Shown: positions 18,625 to 28,203 of the stretch, one piece after another
Numbering within the stretch: position 1 is the stretch's first letter
Layout: each line of letters starts with the position of its first letter
Source: Peteryoungia rhizophila
GTDB taxonomy: Bacteria > Pseudomonadota > Alphaproteobacteria > Rhizobiales > Rhizobiaceae
Direction: 5' to 3'
Assembly: GCF_004912145.1 (NCBI RefSeq)
Contig: NZ_STGT01000001.1
Coordinates: 806,001-870,000 of the forward strand
DNA: 64,000 nucleotides
Translations under genes and position numbers: made by a program
Notes under the pieces: model-generated
What the model was told of the DNA's origin: nothing
The model's database searches: none
The model's input: the letters and a program-made list of their open reading frames with translations, nothing else

Positions 18625-19050
18625 TCAGCGGGTCTTGAGGAGGTCGCGGATCTCGGTGAGGAGCTGGATGTCGGCCGGCGGCGGAGCGGCTTCCTCGGCC
18701 TTCTGCTCTTCCTTCTCCATCGACTTGCGCAAGGTGTTTACGCCCTTGACCATGAGGAAGATGATCCAGGCAAGGATCAGAAAGTTGATGGCGACCGTGA
18801 TGAAGTTGCCATAGGCGAAGACCGCGCCCTGCTCGCGGGCCGCAGCGAGCGAGTTCGCCGTGACATTGCTGCTCAGCGGCAGGAAGTAGTTGGAGAAGTC
18901 GAAGCCACCGAAGACGACCCCGACAATCGGCATCACGATGTCCTGTACCAGCGAGTTGACGATCAGGCCGAAGGCCCCGCCGATGATCACGCCGACCGCC
19001 AAGTCCATGACGTTGCCGCGCGCGATGAATGTCTTGAATTCCTGTAGCAT
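18625..19050 (-). CDS. mscL: Large-conductance mechanosensitive channel
   Basis: A 141-aa MscL. The start at 19050 is preferred because the family begins close to [22 protein letters not shown], present here as [20 protein letters not shown], with AAGGAG upstream. Two membrane helices are visible (residues about 14-45 and 73-96), with the pore-lining Gly-rich stretch between. The C-terminal cytoplasmic helix is acidic and ends in IRDLLKTR. It opens to release osmolytes after hypo-osmotic shock. No partner genes. Confidence 0.96.
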   Translation of the reverse strand: MLQEFKTFIARGNVMDLAVGVIIGGAFGLIVNSLVQDIVMPIVGVVFGGFDFSNYFLPLSSNVTANSLAAAREQGAVFAYGNFITVAINFLILAWIIFLMVKGVNTLRKSMEKEEQKAEEAAPPPADIQLLTEIRDLLKTR

Positions 19051-19246
19051 TATCCCCTGCTCCTTCATGGTCCGGACCCGGCCGGGCGACGGTCGCCCGC
19101 GTTATGGTTAATCAATCTTCACGCTTTCGAAAATGGTAAATCGGCACAACGCGTTCTCCAGCTTCGACTAAGGTCAATGGCGCGAGTGATTTCAAAAGGC
19201 CGAGACTTGCCCTAAGGTTCCGACGGAGGATGTCGAGGAGGAGAAG

Positions 19247-22200
19247 GTGTTCCCAGGCTGGATCATCGTAGCGTCGGCACTAGGCTACCTGCTTTTCCTG
19301 TTTGCAGTCGCCAGCTATGGCGACCGCAAGACCCGTGTGCACGGCGTTCCCGCCGGTGGACGGCCTGTGGTCTATGCCCTCAGCCTCGCGGTCTACTGCA
19401 CGTCCTGGACCTATTTCGGCGGGGTCGGGCTGGGCGCGCAGCACGGCCTTGAATTCATGGCGATCTATATCGGGCCGATTCTGATGTACACGCTCGGCAT
19501 GCCGATCCTCAGGCGGATCGTCGAGCTCGCCAAGACCGAAAAAATCACCTCCGGGGCCGACTTCGTCGCGGCGCGCTACGGCAAGAACCCGATCGTCGGC
19601 ATGCTCGTGACGGTAATTTATCTGGTCGGCATCATTCCCTATATCGCGCTCCAGCTGAAAGCGGTGTCGAGCTCTGTCGCGGCCGTTATGGACCCGACGG
19701 CCTATGGGATCGGCACAGGCAATCTCTATTTCATCGATCTGCCGCTGATCGTCGCCTTCATGCTCGCCTGTTTCGCCGTGATCTTCGGAACGCGCCACAC
19801 CGATGCCACCGAACACCAGGACGGCCTGATACTCGCCATCGCCATGGAGTCCGTGGTCAAGCTGGTTGCTTTCTGGACCGTCGGCATCTTCGTCATCTGG
19901 ACGATGTTCGACGGACCTGCCGATCTCTGGCAGAAGGCAACCGAGAGCCCGGCCGTCATGGCGGCGCTAACCCATGAGACACCGGCCAGCCGCTGGATCC
20001 TCCTGATCGCGCTCTCGGCGTTTGCCATCATCATGCTGCCGCGGCAGTTCCACGTCACCGTGGTGGAAAACCGGACGCCTCGCGAATTGAAGCTCGCCGG
20101 CATCCTGATGCCGATCTATCTGATCGCCATCAACATCTTCGTGCTGCCGGCCGCCATCGCCGGAATTCTTGTGTTTGGCGGGACCGGCGACGCCGACCTC
20201 TACGTGCTCACGCTGCCATTACAGGCCGAATCGGGGTTCGTTTCGCTGCTCACCTTCATCGGTGGTTTCTCGGCAGCCACGGCCATGGTCATCGTGGCTT
20301 CAGTCGCGCTTGCTATCATGGTCTCGAACGACATGGTCCTGCCGATCTTCCTGCGGCAGAAGCTCCTGGGCCGACCGAGCCAGCGGGAGGATTTCGCCAA
20401 AACGTTGCTGCATATCCGTCGCACGGCGATCTTCGGCGTCCTGCTGCTCGGCTACGTCTATTTCCGCTCAGCCGACAACACGACCGGGCTCGCCAAGATC
20501 GGCCTTCTGTCTTTCACTGCAATCGCCCAGATCGCGCCGGTCATGTTCGGTGGGCTGATCTGGCGGCGGGCCAATGCGCGGGGTGCCATTGCGGGCCTGA
20601 CGACCGGTTTCCTCGTCTGGGCCTACCTGCTGTTCCTGCCCAGTCTCGGTACCGAGGACCATTCGTGGATCGCGTCCACCGTCCTCGGCTTCCTTCTGCC
20701 CGGGCTCTCGATGTTCGAGCCGCAATATGCGGATCCCCTGGTCAACGCGACGATCTTCAGCCTGTTGATCAACACGCTCGCCTTCATCATCGGCTCGCTC
20801 AGCCGCAATCCCCGTCCCGTGGAACGCATCCAGTCGGCGATCTTCATCAAGCGGCAGCCGCGCTCGAACTTCGTCACGCGCGGTTGGAAGACCAGTGTCG
20901 CAGTCGGCGATCTCAAGGCAGCTATCGCACGTTACCTCGGAAACGAACGCATGGAGCGCTCCTTCCGGTCCTACGAGCAGACGGTGGGCCGCAAGCTGGC
21001 GGATGACAGTCCCGCGGACATGGCATTCATCCACTTCTCCGAACAGCTGCTCGGCAGCGCCATTGGCTCATCGTCGGCGCGCCTCGTGCTGTCGCTCATC
21101 CTGCAAAAGGCGGAGGATCCTTCCGCCGATACCGTCTGGCTGCTCGACCAGGCCTCGGAAGCTCTGCAGTACAATCAGGACATGATGCAGACGGCACTCG
21201 CCCAGATGGAGCAGGGCATCGCGGTCTTCGATGCGTCCGATCGCCTGACGATCTGGAACCGGAGGTTCCGCACGCTGCTGGATCTCCCGGAACATGTCGG
21301 CCAGGTCGGATTTCCGCTGCTCGACATGATCGCCATGCTGGCACAACGGGGTGACGTACCATCCGGTGACATGCAAGCCATGATCCGCAGCTTCCACCAG
21401 TTCGACAGTCCATTCCAGATGGTGCTGGGCGGTGGCAAGCGGATCATCGAGGTCCGCTGCAACCTGATGCCGGACAAGGGTCTGGTTGCGACCTTCAGCG
21501 ATATCACCGCCCGCGTGGAGGCCGACCAAGCGCTGAAGCAGGCGAACGAGACGCTGGAGCAGCGCGTCAGCGAACGTACGGCCGAACTCACGCGCGTGAA
21601 CCACGCGCTGGCCGAGGCGCGGGCGGCAGCCGACGAGGCCAATATCGGCAAGACCCGCTTCTTCGCCGCGGCAGGCCACGACATCCTCCAGCCGCTCAAT
21701 GCTGCCCGGCTCTACTCCTCCTCGCTTGTGGAGCGTCTGGGCGTTTCCGAAAACAGCGCGCTGGTCGAGAATATCGACTCGGCCCTGGAATCGGTCGAGA
21801 GCATTCTCGGCGCCGTGCTCGACATTTCGCGCCTCGATACGGGCGCCATGAAGCCGCGTTTCTCCAGCGTGCCCCTGAGTAGCCTGTTGCAGCGTATCGA
21901 AACCGATTTTGCGCCGATCGCACGGGAGAAGAACCTGAAGCTCGTCATCATGCCGACGACGCTATCGGTGCGCTCCGACCCGACGCTGCTCCGCCGCCTG
22001 GTGCAGAACCTCGTCTCCAACGCGATCAAGTATACGCCGTCTGGTCGCGTCGTCGTCGGCGCCCGGCGCCAGGCCGACAAGGTGGTGATCCAGGTGACCG
22101 ATTCCGGCATCGGTATCCCAGCCTCCAAATTTCGCACCGTGTTCAAGGAATTTGCCCGTCTCGAGGAGGGCATGCGCACGGCCTCCGGTCTCGGGCTCGG

Positions 22201-22753
22201 CCTTTCGATCGTCGACCGCATTGCGAAAGTTCTGCAGCATCCGGTCGAACTCTCGTCCCAGCCCGGCAAGGGCACGACCTTCAAGGTCGTGATGCCGCTC
22301 GACATCGCCAAGCCGGCCGCGAAGGGCGTGGTGCCGCTCGATGGAGGCAGCCGTACGACGCCCTCCCTCCAAGGCTTCAGGGTGCTGTGCATCGACAACG
22401 AGCCGAAGATCCTCGAAGGCATGCACCTCCTGATTTCCGGATGGGGCTGCAGCGTCGAATGCGCGGGCTCGATCGGCGAGATGGACGACATGCTGAAGGC
22501 CGGCCAGGCGCCGGATCTCGTCATCGCCGATTATCACCTCGACGACGGAAGCGGCATCGGCGCGATCCTCAGACTTCGGGCACTGACAAAGACCGACGTG
22601 CCGGCCCTGCTCGTCACCGCCGATCGTTCGGCCGAGGTACGGGCCGAGGCCGAACGCCACTCGATCACGCTGCAGCACAAACCTGTCAGGCCGGCGGCTC
22701 TCAGAGCCTTCATCACCCAGATCTCGTCGCAGCGCAGGGCTGCTGCAGAGTGA
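19247..22753 (+). CDS. Sodium/solute symporter-type hybrid sensor histidine kinase
   Basis: A 1168-aa protein. Residues about 1-520 form a sodium:solute symporter-like membrane domain (start MFPGWIIVASALGYLLFLFA), followed by a linker, a PAS domain (about 640-760) and a coiled segment. The HisKA domain has His811 (FFAAAGHDILQPLNAARL), the HATPase has NLVSNAIKYT and GLGLGLSIV, and the C-terminal receiver has Asp1095 (VIADYHLDD). The architecture matches the CbrA/NahK/ErcS-like kinases. It starts at GTG with GAGGAGGAGAAG upstream. No response regulator is adjacent; the orphan LuxR regulator at 48138 is a candidate partner. The symporter part may sense substrate or membrane state; the signal is unknown. 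Confidence 0.88.
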   Translation: MFPGWIIVASALGYLLFLFAVASYGDRKTRVHGVPAGGRPVVYALSLAVYCTSWTYFGGVGLGAQHGLEFMAIYIGPILMYTLGMPILRRIVELAKTEKITSGADFVAARYGKNPIVGMLVTVIYLVGIIPYIALQLKAVSSSVAAVMDPTAYGIGTGNLYFIDLPLIVAFMLACFAVIFGTRHTDATEHQDGLILAIAMESVVKLVAFWTVGIFVIWTMFDGPADLWQKATESPAVMAALTHETPASRWILLIALSAFAIIMLPRQFHVTVVENRTPRELKLAGILMPIYLIAINIFVLPAAIAGILVFGGTGDADLYVLTLPLQAESGFVSLLTFIGGFSAATAMVIVASVALAIMVSNDMVLPIFLRQKLLGRPSQREDFAKTLLHIRRTAIFGVLLLGYVYFRSADNTTGLAKIGLLSFTAIAQIAPVMFGGLIWRRANARGAIAGLTTGFLVWAYLLFLPSLGTEDHSWIASTVLGFLLPGLSMFEPQYADPLVNATIFSLLINTLAFIIGSLSRNPRPVERIQSAIFIKRQPRSNFVTRGWKTSVAVGDLKAAIARYLGNERMERSFRSYEQTVGRKLADDSPADMAFIHFSEQLLGSAIGSSSARLVLSLILQKAEDPSADTVWLLDQASEALQYNQDMMQTALAQMEQGIAVFDASDRLTIWNRRFRTLLDLPEHVGQVGFPLLDMIAMLAQRGDVPSGDMQAMIRSFHQFDSPFQMVLGGGKRIIEVRCNLMPDKGLVATFSDITARVEADQALKQANETLEQRVSERTAELTRVNHALAEARAAADEANIGKTRFFAAAGHDILQPLNAARLYSSSLVERLGVSENSALVENIDSALESVESILGAVLDISRLDTGAMKPRFSSVPLSSLLQRIETDFAPIAREKNLKLVIMPTTLSVRSDPTLLRRLVQNLVSNAIKYTPSGRVVVGARRQADKVVIQVTDSGIGIPASKFRTVFKEFARLEEGMRTASGLGLGLSIVDRIAKVLQHPVELSSQPGKGTTFKVVMPLDIAKPAAKGVVPLDGGSRTTPSLQGFRVLCIDNEPKILEGMHLLISGWGCSVECAGSIGEMDDMLKAGQAPDLVIADYHLDDGSGIGAILRLRALTKTDVPALLVTADRSAEVRAEAERHSITLQHKPVRPAALRAFITQISSQRRAAAE

Positions 22754-22766
22754 AGCCGCAGGTGTT

Positions 22767-24482
22767 TCAGAGCCTCAGTGACCAGACCGTCGCATTGCTG
22801 ACGACACCCGGTTCGGCGATGAGCCTGATTGCGCGCACCGGCTCGAAACCGGCTATCCTCTTGGTCCCAGCAATCCTGCCGCCATCGACGAAGATTTCGA
22901 GCGATCCGTAATCGATGAAGATGCGCAGGCGGCGGGCGCCGGCAGCTTTTGCAATGTAACGCGGTCCGGACGGTTCGTCAGAACGATCGAGATAACCGTG
23001 CAGGATCTCCAGTCCCTCGTCATGCTGAGCAATGGCGAGACGGATTTCGGGGTGATCGAATTCCAACCGGAACGCGCCTCCCGCTTCCGAGAGTTCGAAG
23101 GCGATCTCGGCGGCCCCGGTAGGAAGACTAACCGACTGGCCGCTCGACAAGCGCGTTCTGTCGAGCATGCGGGCGCGCAGGCTTTCGGCGGCACCGATCG
23201 GCGGCGTCAGCAGCGTGTCGCCCTCCAGAACCAGGGTGCGCGGCAGGGTCATGGCCGAGGGAAAATCGATACTGGGTCCGGTATCGGCCCAATTGCCGAG
23301 CCAGCCGATGCCAACCGGCGTTCCCCCGTCGACAAACGCCTGGAAGGCATAATTGTCCGTGCCGAAATCGAGTTCCCGCCCGAAGGATTTGGCGAAGCTT
23401 CGACCATCGAACCAGCCGATGTCGATCATGGTCAGGTTGCGCCGGCCCGTATCCTTGTCCTCGCCATTCATCAGGCCGTAGATCAGCGCCCAGCGGGTTG
23501 CGGGGTCGCGATAGTCCCCGCCGATGGGCAAGAGGCAGGGGCATTCGAGCGCCGAGGTCTCAAAGCGGGTTTCTGTGTAGAGTTTGCCGACATAGGTCCA
23601 ACCACCAGCTGCCGTATTGTCTTCCGTCTCATAGAGCAGGATGACGCCGCCCCCTTCGCTCTGGCTGCCGAGCAGCATCTTCCAGAGCCCGTCCGGCCCT
23701 CGAAAAACGTAGGGATCGCGGAAATCGAAGGTGAGCCCTTCGCCATCGGGGCGCCGCGGCAGGAAGACCTCGGCGGCGCCGGCACTGAAAAGATCCGTCG
23801 AGGTGGCCGTCAGCTGGATCTCCTGCTCCGGGGTTCGGTCGGCAATCTTTTCCGTGAAGAAGACCCTGATGCCCGGACCATCGGGGCGCGCGATCGCCGA
23901 GCCCGAAAAGGCGCCACCACGCTTGTCGGGCCTGACACTCAGTTCCTCCGAGGGAAAGAGGAAAACCGGCAAGTGGCGCCAGCGCAGGTAGTCGGAGGAG
24001 ACGGCATGGCCCCAATGCATGTTGTTCCAGATCCGGCCATGCGAATAATGCTGGTAGAAGAGATGGGGTCGTCCGCCGAAGCGGCCGAAGCCGTTGGGGT
24101 CGTTCATCCAGCCGAAGGGCGGGCGGAAGTGATAGCCGTCGGGCAAGTCTGGTGGCTCGTTGGCCGGGTTGGTATGGATCACCGTAATGCCCGTCTCCAG
24201 CACATCTGATGGCGTGAACCAATAGGCGACAGAGAGCGACGTCGCCGCCATGTCATAGGCCAGCGTCACCGTTCCGCCGCCGAAGACCTGGTAGATGCGG
24301 AAGGAGTTTTCCTCGGCATTGACTGCCTGCACTTCACCGAACTTGCCGTTGACGCTGTAGAAGGAGACAGCCCCGGACTCATCCGGTGTCACCGCCTTCA
24401 GCCACAAATGCAGCACGGCATTGACTGGTAGATCGACGTCAATGGCCCTGTGGCCGTCCGGTATGCCGTTGGCGGTCGTCAT
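22767..24482 (-). CDS. Glycoside hydrolase family 32 (beta-fructosidase)
   Basis: A 571-aa GH32 enzyme. The nucleophile Asp128 lies in FGWMNDPNGFG, Asp256 in FRDPYVF and the acid/base Glu313 in ALECPCLLP. A C-terminal beta-sandwich (about 430-571) completes the family layout, and a ~110-residue N-terminal extension precedes the catalytic propeller. GH32 enzymes hydrolyse sucrose, inulin or levan. There is no signal peptide, so it is probably cytoplasmic and acts on imported sucrose or oligofructose. The start with GAAGGAG upstream is chosen; ATGs at 24488 and 24554 are alternatives. No sugar transporter or regulator is beside it. It is convergent with the hybrid kinase (13-bp gap). Confidence 0.9.
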   Translation of the reverse strand: MTTANGIPDGHRAIDVDLPVNAVLHLWLKAVTPDESGAVSFYSVNGKFGEVQAVNAEENSFRIYQVFGGGTVTLAYDMAATSLSVAYWFTPSDVLETGITVIHTNPANEPPDLPDGYHFRPPFGWMNDPNGFGRFGGRPHLFYQHYSHGRIWNNMHWGHAVSSDYLRWRHLPVFLFPSEELSVRPDKRGGAFSGSAIARPDGPGIRVFFTEKIADRTPEQEIQLTATSTDLFSAGAAEVFLPRRPDGEGLTFDFRDPYVFRGPDGLWKMLLGSQSEGGGVILLYETEDNTAAGGWTYVGKLYTETRFETSALECPCLLPIGGDYRDPATRWALIYGLMNGEDKDTGRRNLTMIDIGWFDGRSFAKSFGRELDFGTDNYAFQAFVDGGTPVGIGWLGNWADTGPSIDFPSAMTLPRTLVLEGDTLLTPPIGAAESLRARMLDRTRLSSGQSVSLPTGAAEIAFELSEAGGAFRLEFDHPEIRLAIAQHDEGLEILHGYLDRSDEPSGPRYIAKAAGARRLRIFIDYGSLEIFVDGGRIAGTKRIAGFEPVRAIRLIAEPGVVSNATVWSLRL

Positions 24483-24637
24483 GCGCATCTCCTTCGTCTC
24501 GTCGCCAGCGCTCAACGGGAGGAGGCGCGGGCCTGTTCCATTCATAGCTGTCACAGAGGCTTCAGAAAACCGTCACTGCAGTTTCATCCGACGCACCTAT
24601 TGCGGCGGGAACGATACAGAAGATCGGAGCCCTGCTC

Positions 24638-25669
24638 ATGCGTCTCGCCGTTCCCGCCCTTGGACTGCTGCTCACCCTCGTCACCGGGGCTGCCAGTCTG
24701 GCGCCCATTCCGCCATCCAATCGCGCGGCCCTCATTCACGAACGGCTGACCCAGGCCAACCTCAACCGTGATCATGTCATGGTCGTGGCCCATCGTGCCG
24801 GCTGGAAGAAAGACGGCGTCACCGTTCGTGCCGAAAACTCCTTCGCGGCGATCGATCATGCCGTGTCGACAGGTGTGGAAATGGTCGAGCTCGACGTCCG
24901 CCGTTCCAAGGACGGCGTTCTGGTCATCATGCATGACGAAACACTTGACCGTACCACGACCTGTCGCGGCAAGGTCGCAGAGCAGACGCTCGCCGAATTG
25001 AGGCCTTGTCAGCTGGTTTTAGAAGGACAGCGCATCCTTACCGATGAGCATGTCTTCACGCTGGAAGAGGCGATGCTGCATGCGCGTGGGCGCATCCTCA
25101 TCAATATCGACAACAAGCTGGAGCCGGAGGCGCTCGTCGAAGTCACCGATCTCGCTCGCAGCCTCGGCATGGCAGATGGCGTGCTGCTCAAGCTCGCCGT
25201 CTGGAACGCGGAGCGGCTACAGCTTGCCCGCGACATCCGCCGCGCCATTGGACCGGATGTCGCCTTCATGCCGATTCTGGCCGATGATGCCGTGACGGAA
25301 CCGTCCTTTATCGACCGCACGCAATCGGCGCTGGACGCCCCGGCGGCTGAACTCGTCCACTGGTACCGCGACGCTGCTCAGCCGCTGACCCCGAATGGCG
25401 GCCCCCTGCTCTCGCCGCTCGCCCGCGCCACTGCCGTCCGCAACAACACGCATCTGTGGATCAACACCTATCCCATAGCAGACCGTCCCGAGGGCATGGT
25501 TGCCGGTGGGCGCGGAGACTATTTCGCACTCGCGACAGGGCGTCCGGAGGAAGTCTGGGGCTTCTTCGTCGACCGCGGTGTCACCATCATCCAGACGGAC
25601 GAGCCTGAAGCAGTGATCGCCTGGCTCGAGCGCGAGGGACTGCGGCGTCCGTACGACCTGACGAACTGA
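24638..25669 (+). CDS. Glycerophosphodiester phosphodiesterase family protein, exported
   Basis: A 343-aa protein with a signal peptide (MRLAVPALGLLLTLVTGAASLA). The GDPD core shows AHRAGWKK, the metal residues in ENSFAAID and ELDVRRSKDGVLVIMHDETLDRTT. The family hydrolyses glycerophosphodiesters to glycerol 3-phosphate and an alcohol; the substrate here cannot be set. It is the only plus-strand gene between the GH32 gene and the fad operon and ends at a shared bidirectional terminator. The 155-bp gap upstream probably holds promoters for this and the GH32 gene. Confidence 0.88.
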   Translation: MRLAVPALGLLLTLVTGAASLAPIPPSNRAALIHERLTQANLNRDHVMVVAHRAGWKKDGVTVRAENSFAAIDHAVSTGVEMVELDVRRSKDGVLVIMHDETLDRTTTCRGKVAEQTLAELRPCQLVLEGQRILTDEHVFTLEEAMLHARGRILINIDNKLEPEALVEVTDLARSLGMADGVLLKLAVWNAERLQLARDIRRAIGPDVAFMPILADDAVTEPSFIDRTQSALDAPAAELVHWYRDAAQPLTPNGGPLLSPLARATAVRNNTHLWINTYPIADRPEGMVAGGRGDYFALATGRPEEVWGFFVDRGVTIIQTDEPEAVIAWLEREGLRRPYDLTN

Positions 25670-25701
25670 GCAGGTCCATCAACATTTTGGCCAAAGACAG
25701 A

Positions 25702-25725
25702 AAAGGCGGCTCGAAGCCGCCTTTT
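25702..25725. terminator. Bidirectional rho-independent terminator
   Basis: AAAGGCGGCT and AGCCGCCTTT form a stem around a short CGA loop, with T runs on both strands. It lies between the convergent GDPD and fadJ-type genes. Confidence 0.9.
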
Positions 25726-25747
25726 TGAATTCATTCAGATACTTTGA

Positions 25748-27961
25748 TCAAGCCGCCTTGGCTGCCTCACCATAGGGATCGAAGCGGCCGTAGAAGGTCT
25801 CGCCCTTGGCAGCCATGTCCTTGAGCAACGGCGTCGGGGTGAAGTGAGCGCCGTAATCCTTGGCGAGGCGTTCGCAGAGGCTTACGAAGGTCTTCACGCC
25901 CATGCCGTCGATATAGGACAGGGCACCACCGGTGTAAGGGGCAAAGCCGAAGCCGAGGATGGAGCCGACATCGGCTTCGCGCGTGTCGGTGACGATGCCT
26001 TCCTCGACGGTGCGGGCGGCTTCGAGCGCGATGGTGACGAGGAACCGTTCCTGCAGCGTCTTGACGTTGACGTCATCCGGCGTCTGCTGCGGATGGAGAT
26101 CCTTCAATCCCGGCCAGATGTGCTTCTTGGCGGGCTTTGCCGGGTAGTCGTAGAAGCCCTTGGCGTTCTTGCGGCCGAAGCGTTCTTCCTTCTCGACCAT
26201 GCGGGCGACCAGCTCCATGTGGCGCGGGTCGACGGCCTTTTCGCCGAGGTCGGCGACGGTGGCCTTCAGGATCTTGTAGGACAGATCGATCGCCACTTCG
26301 TCGTTCAGCGCCAGCGGCCCGACCGGCATGCCGGCGAACTTCGCGGCATTTTCGATCATGACCGGCGGCACGCCTTCGATGAGCATGTTGTAGCTCTCGG
26401 CCATGTAGCGCAGTACGCAGCGGTTGACGAAGAAGCCGCGCGTGTCGTTGACGACGATTGGGGTCTTCTTGATCGCGGCGACGTAATCGAGGGCCACGGC
26501 CAGCGCCTTGTCGCCGGTTGCCTTGCCGAGGATGACTTCGGTCAGCATCATCTTCTCGACCGGCGAGAAGAAGTGGATGCCGATAAAATCGACCGGGCGC
26601 TTGGAGTTTCCGGCGAGACCGGTGATCGGCAGCGTCGAGGTGTTGGAGGCGAAGATCGCGCCTTCCGGCAGGACGGCCTCGACCTTTTCGATGACGGCCT
26701 TCTTGACGTCGCGGTCCTCGAAGACGGCCTCGATGACGAGGTCGGCATCGGCGAGAGTGCCGTAATCGTCAGACGGCGTGATCAGCGCGAGCAGCTTTTC
26801 ACCCTCGTCCTTGGTCAGCTTGCCTTTACCGACAGCACCGGCAACAAGACCTTCCGAATGGGTCTTGCCCTTGCCGGCGGCTTCCATGTCACGGTCGATC
26901 AGCACAACATTGATGCCGGCTGCGGCCGTCACATAGGCGATCGAAGCGCCCATGAAGCCAGCGCCAACGACGCCGACCTTCTTGATCTCGGACTTCGGCT
27001 GACCGGCGGGGCGACGGGCGCCCTTGTTGAGCTCCTGCATCGAGACGAAGAGCGAGCGGATCATCGAGAAGGCTTCGGTGGTCTGCAGGATCTCGGTGAA
27101 GTAGCGCTGCTCGATCTTCAGGCCGGTATCGAAGGGAACCTGCAGGCCTTCGTAGACGCATTTCAGGATGGCGAGCGCTGCCGGATAGTTGCCGGCGGTT
27201 TCGCGGCGCAGAATGGCGGAGGCGGCAGGCCAGAGCTGGGCTGCCGCCGGCGTCCAGATGCCGCCGCCGGGAACCTTGAAGCCCTTTTCATCCCAGGGGG
27301 CGACCGGCTTCAACCCGTCCTTGATCATCTGCTTTGCGGCGTTGATCAGTTCGCCGGGCTCGACGACCTGATGCACCAGGTTCATCGCCTTGGCGCGGGC
27401 TGCCGTTAGCGTCTGACCCGTGGTCATCATCTGCAGGGCGTCCTGCGTGTTGGCAAGACGAGCGACGCGCTGCGTGCCGCCGGCGCCGGGGAAGATGCCA
27501 ACCTTGACTTCCGGCAGGCCGATCTTGACCGACTTGGCGTTTGAGGCCACGCGGCCATGGCAGGCGAGCGACAGCTCGGTCGCGCCACCCATGCAGGTGC
27601 CGTTGATCGCCGAAACCCACGGCTTGCCGTTGGTCTCGATCTTGCGCCAGAGCCAGGTCATGCGACCGGCAGCGTCAAACAGCTTCTTGACGGCGGCGGC
27701 GGGGTCCTTCGCCTTTTCCTCTTCGAGCATGGAGAACATGCCCTTGATCATGGTGAGATCGGCGCCGCCGGAGAAGCTCGACTTGCCGGAGATGAAGACC
27801 ACGCCCTTGACGTCGGCATCGGCGACGGTCTGCTCAAGGATCTTCTCGATCTCGTCCATCACCTCGACGGTGAAGACGTTCATCGACTTGTCGGGCATGT
27901 CCCAGGTGACGAGGGCAATACCGTCTGCGTCGGTCTCGATGGTAAAATTCTTGTAGGTCAT
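25748..27961 (-). CDS. fadJ: Enoyl-CoA hydratase/3-hydroxyacyl-CoA dehydrogenase
   Basis: A 737-aa bifunctional beta-oxidation enzyme. Residues about 1-200 are the crotonase domain (SFSGGADLTMI, PWVSAINGTCMGGATELSLACH). The NAD-binding dehydrogenase begins near residue 310 (KKVGVVGAGFMGASIAYV), with the catalytic His motif IGIHFFSPVEKM and a second dehydrogenase helical part (NDTRGFFVNRCVLRYM). It is the last gene of the block fadE-thiolase-small membrane gene-this gene, 34 bp after the small gene. The name fadB is equally used for rhizobial homologues. Length and motifs are normal. Confidence 0.92.
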   Translation of the reverse strand: MTYKNFTIETDADGIALVTWDMPDKSMNVFTVEVMDEIEKILEQTVADADVKGVVFISGKSSFSGGADLTMIKGMFSMLEEEKAKDPAAAVKKLFDAAGRMTWLWRKIETNGKPWVSAINGTCMGGATELSLACHGRVASNAKSVKIGLPEVKVGIFPGAGGTQRVARLANTQDALQMMTTGQTLTAARAKAMNLVHQVVEPGELINAAKQMIKDGLKPVAPWDEKGFKVPGGGIWTPAAAQLWPAASAILRRETAGNYPAALAILKCVYEGLQVPFDTGLKIEQRYFTEILQTTEAFSMIRSLFVSMQELNKGARRPAGQPKSEIKKVGVVGAGFMGASIAYVTAAAGINVVLIDRDMEAAGKGKTHSEGLVAGAVGKGKLTKDEGEKLLALITPSDDYGTLADADLVIEAVFEDRDVKKAVIEKVEAVLPEGAIFASNTSTLPITGLAGNSKRPVDFIGIHFFSPVEKMMLTEVILGKATGDKALAVALDYVAAIKKTPIVVNDTRGFFVNRCVLRYMAESYNMLIEGVPPVMIENAAKFAGMPVGPLALNDEVAIDLSYKILKATVADLGEKAVDPRHMELVARMVEKEERFGRKNAKGFYDYPAKPAKKHIWPGLKDLHPQQTPDDVNVKTLQERFLVTIALEAARTVEEGIVTDTREADVGSILGFGFAPYTGGALSYIDGMGVKTFVSLCERLAKDYGAHFTPTPLLKDMAAKGETFYGRFDPYGEAAKAA

Positions 27962-27995
27962 GTTGGGATTCCTCTTCCCTGAAATCTTTTGTCGC

Positions 27996-28193
27996 TCAGA
28001 AGACGCCGAGAACGAAACACAGCCAGGTCACCAGTAGGCCGAGAATGACGACGCTGAGCCAGAAGGTGATGCGGTTGGAAAGGACATCCTTTTTGGCAAG
28101 GATCGGAGGCCCCTTTTCGGCGGCCTCTTTCATGTCGCTTTCGATCTTTCTCAGCTCGAAGTACCGTTTGTTCTCGTTGTGGTGACCGGCCAT
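27996..28193 (-). CDS. Small one-helix membrane protein in the fad operon
   Basis: A 65-aa protein: a charged N-terminal half (MAGHHNENKRYFELRKIESD...) followed by one clear membrane helix at about 41-63 (ITFWLSVVILGLLVTWLCFV). It sits between the thiolase and fadJ genes with gaps of 10 and 34 bp, so it is almost certainly cotranscribed. It is too short to classify and I recognise no family. It could anchor or modulate the oxidation enzymes at the membrane; that is only inferred from its position. Confidence 0.65.
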   Translation of the reverse strand: MAGHHNENKRYFELRKIESDMKEAAEKGPPILAKKDVLSNRITFWLSVVILGLLVTWLCFVLGVF

Positions 28194-28203
28194 GGTGTGG
28201 TCC

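Noticed and set aside
25844..27409. Long plus-strand open frame opposite fadJ (521 codons)
   Set aside because: Antisense frame of a GC-rich gene; the minus strand codes for a clear beta-oxidation enzyme.
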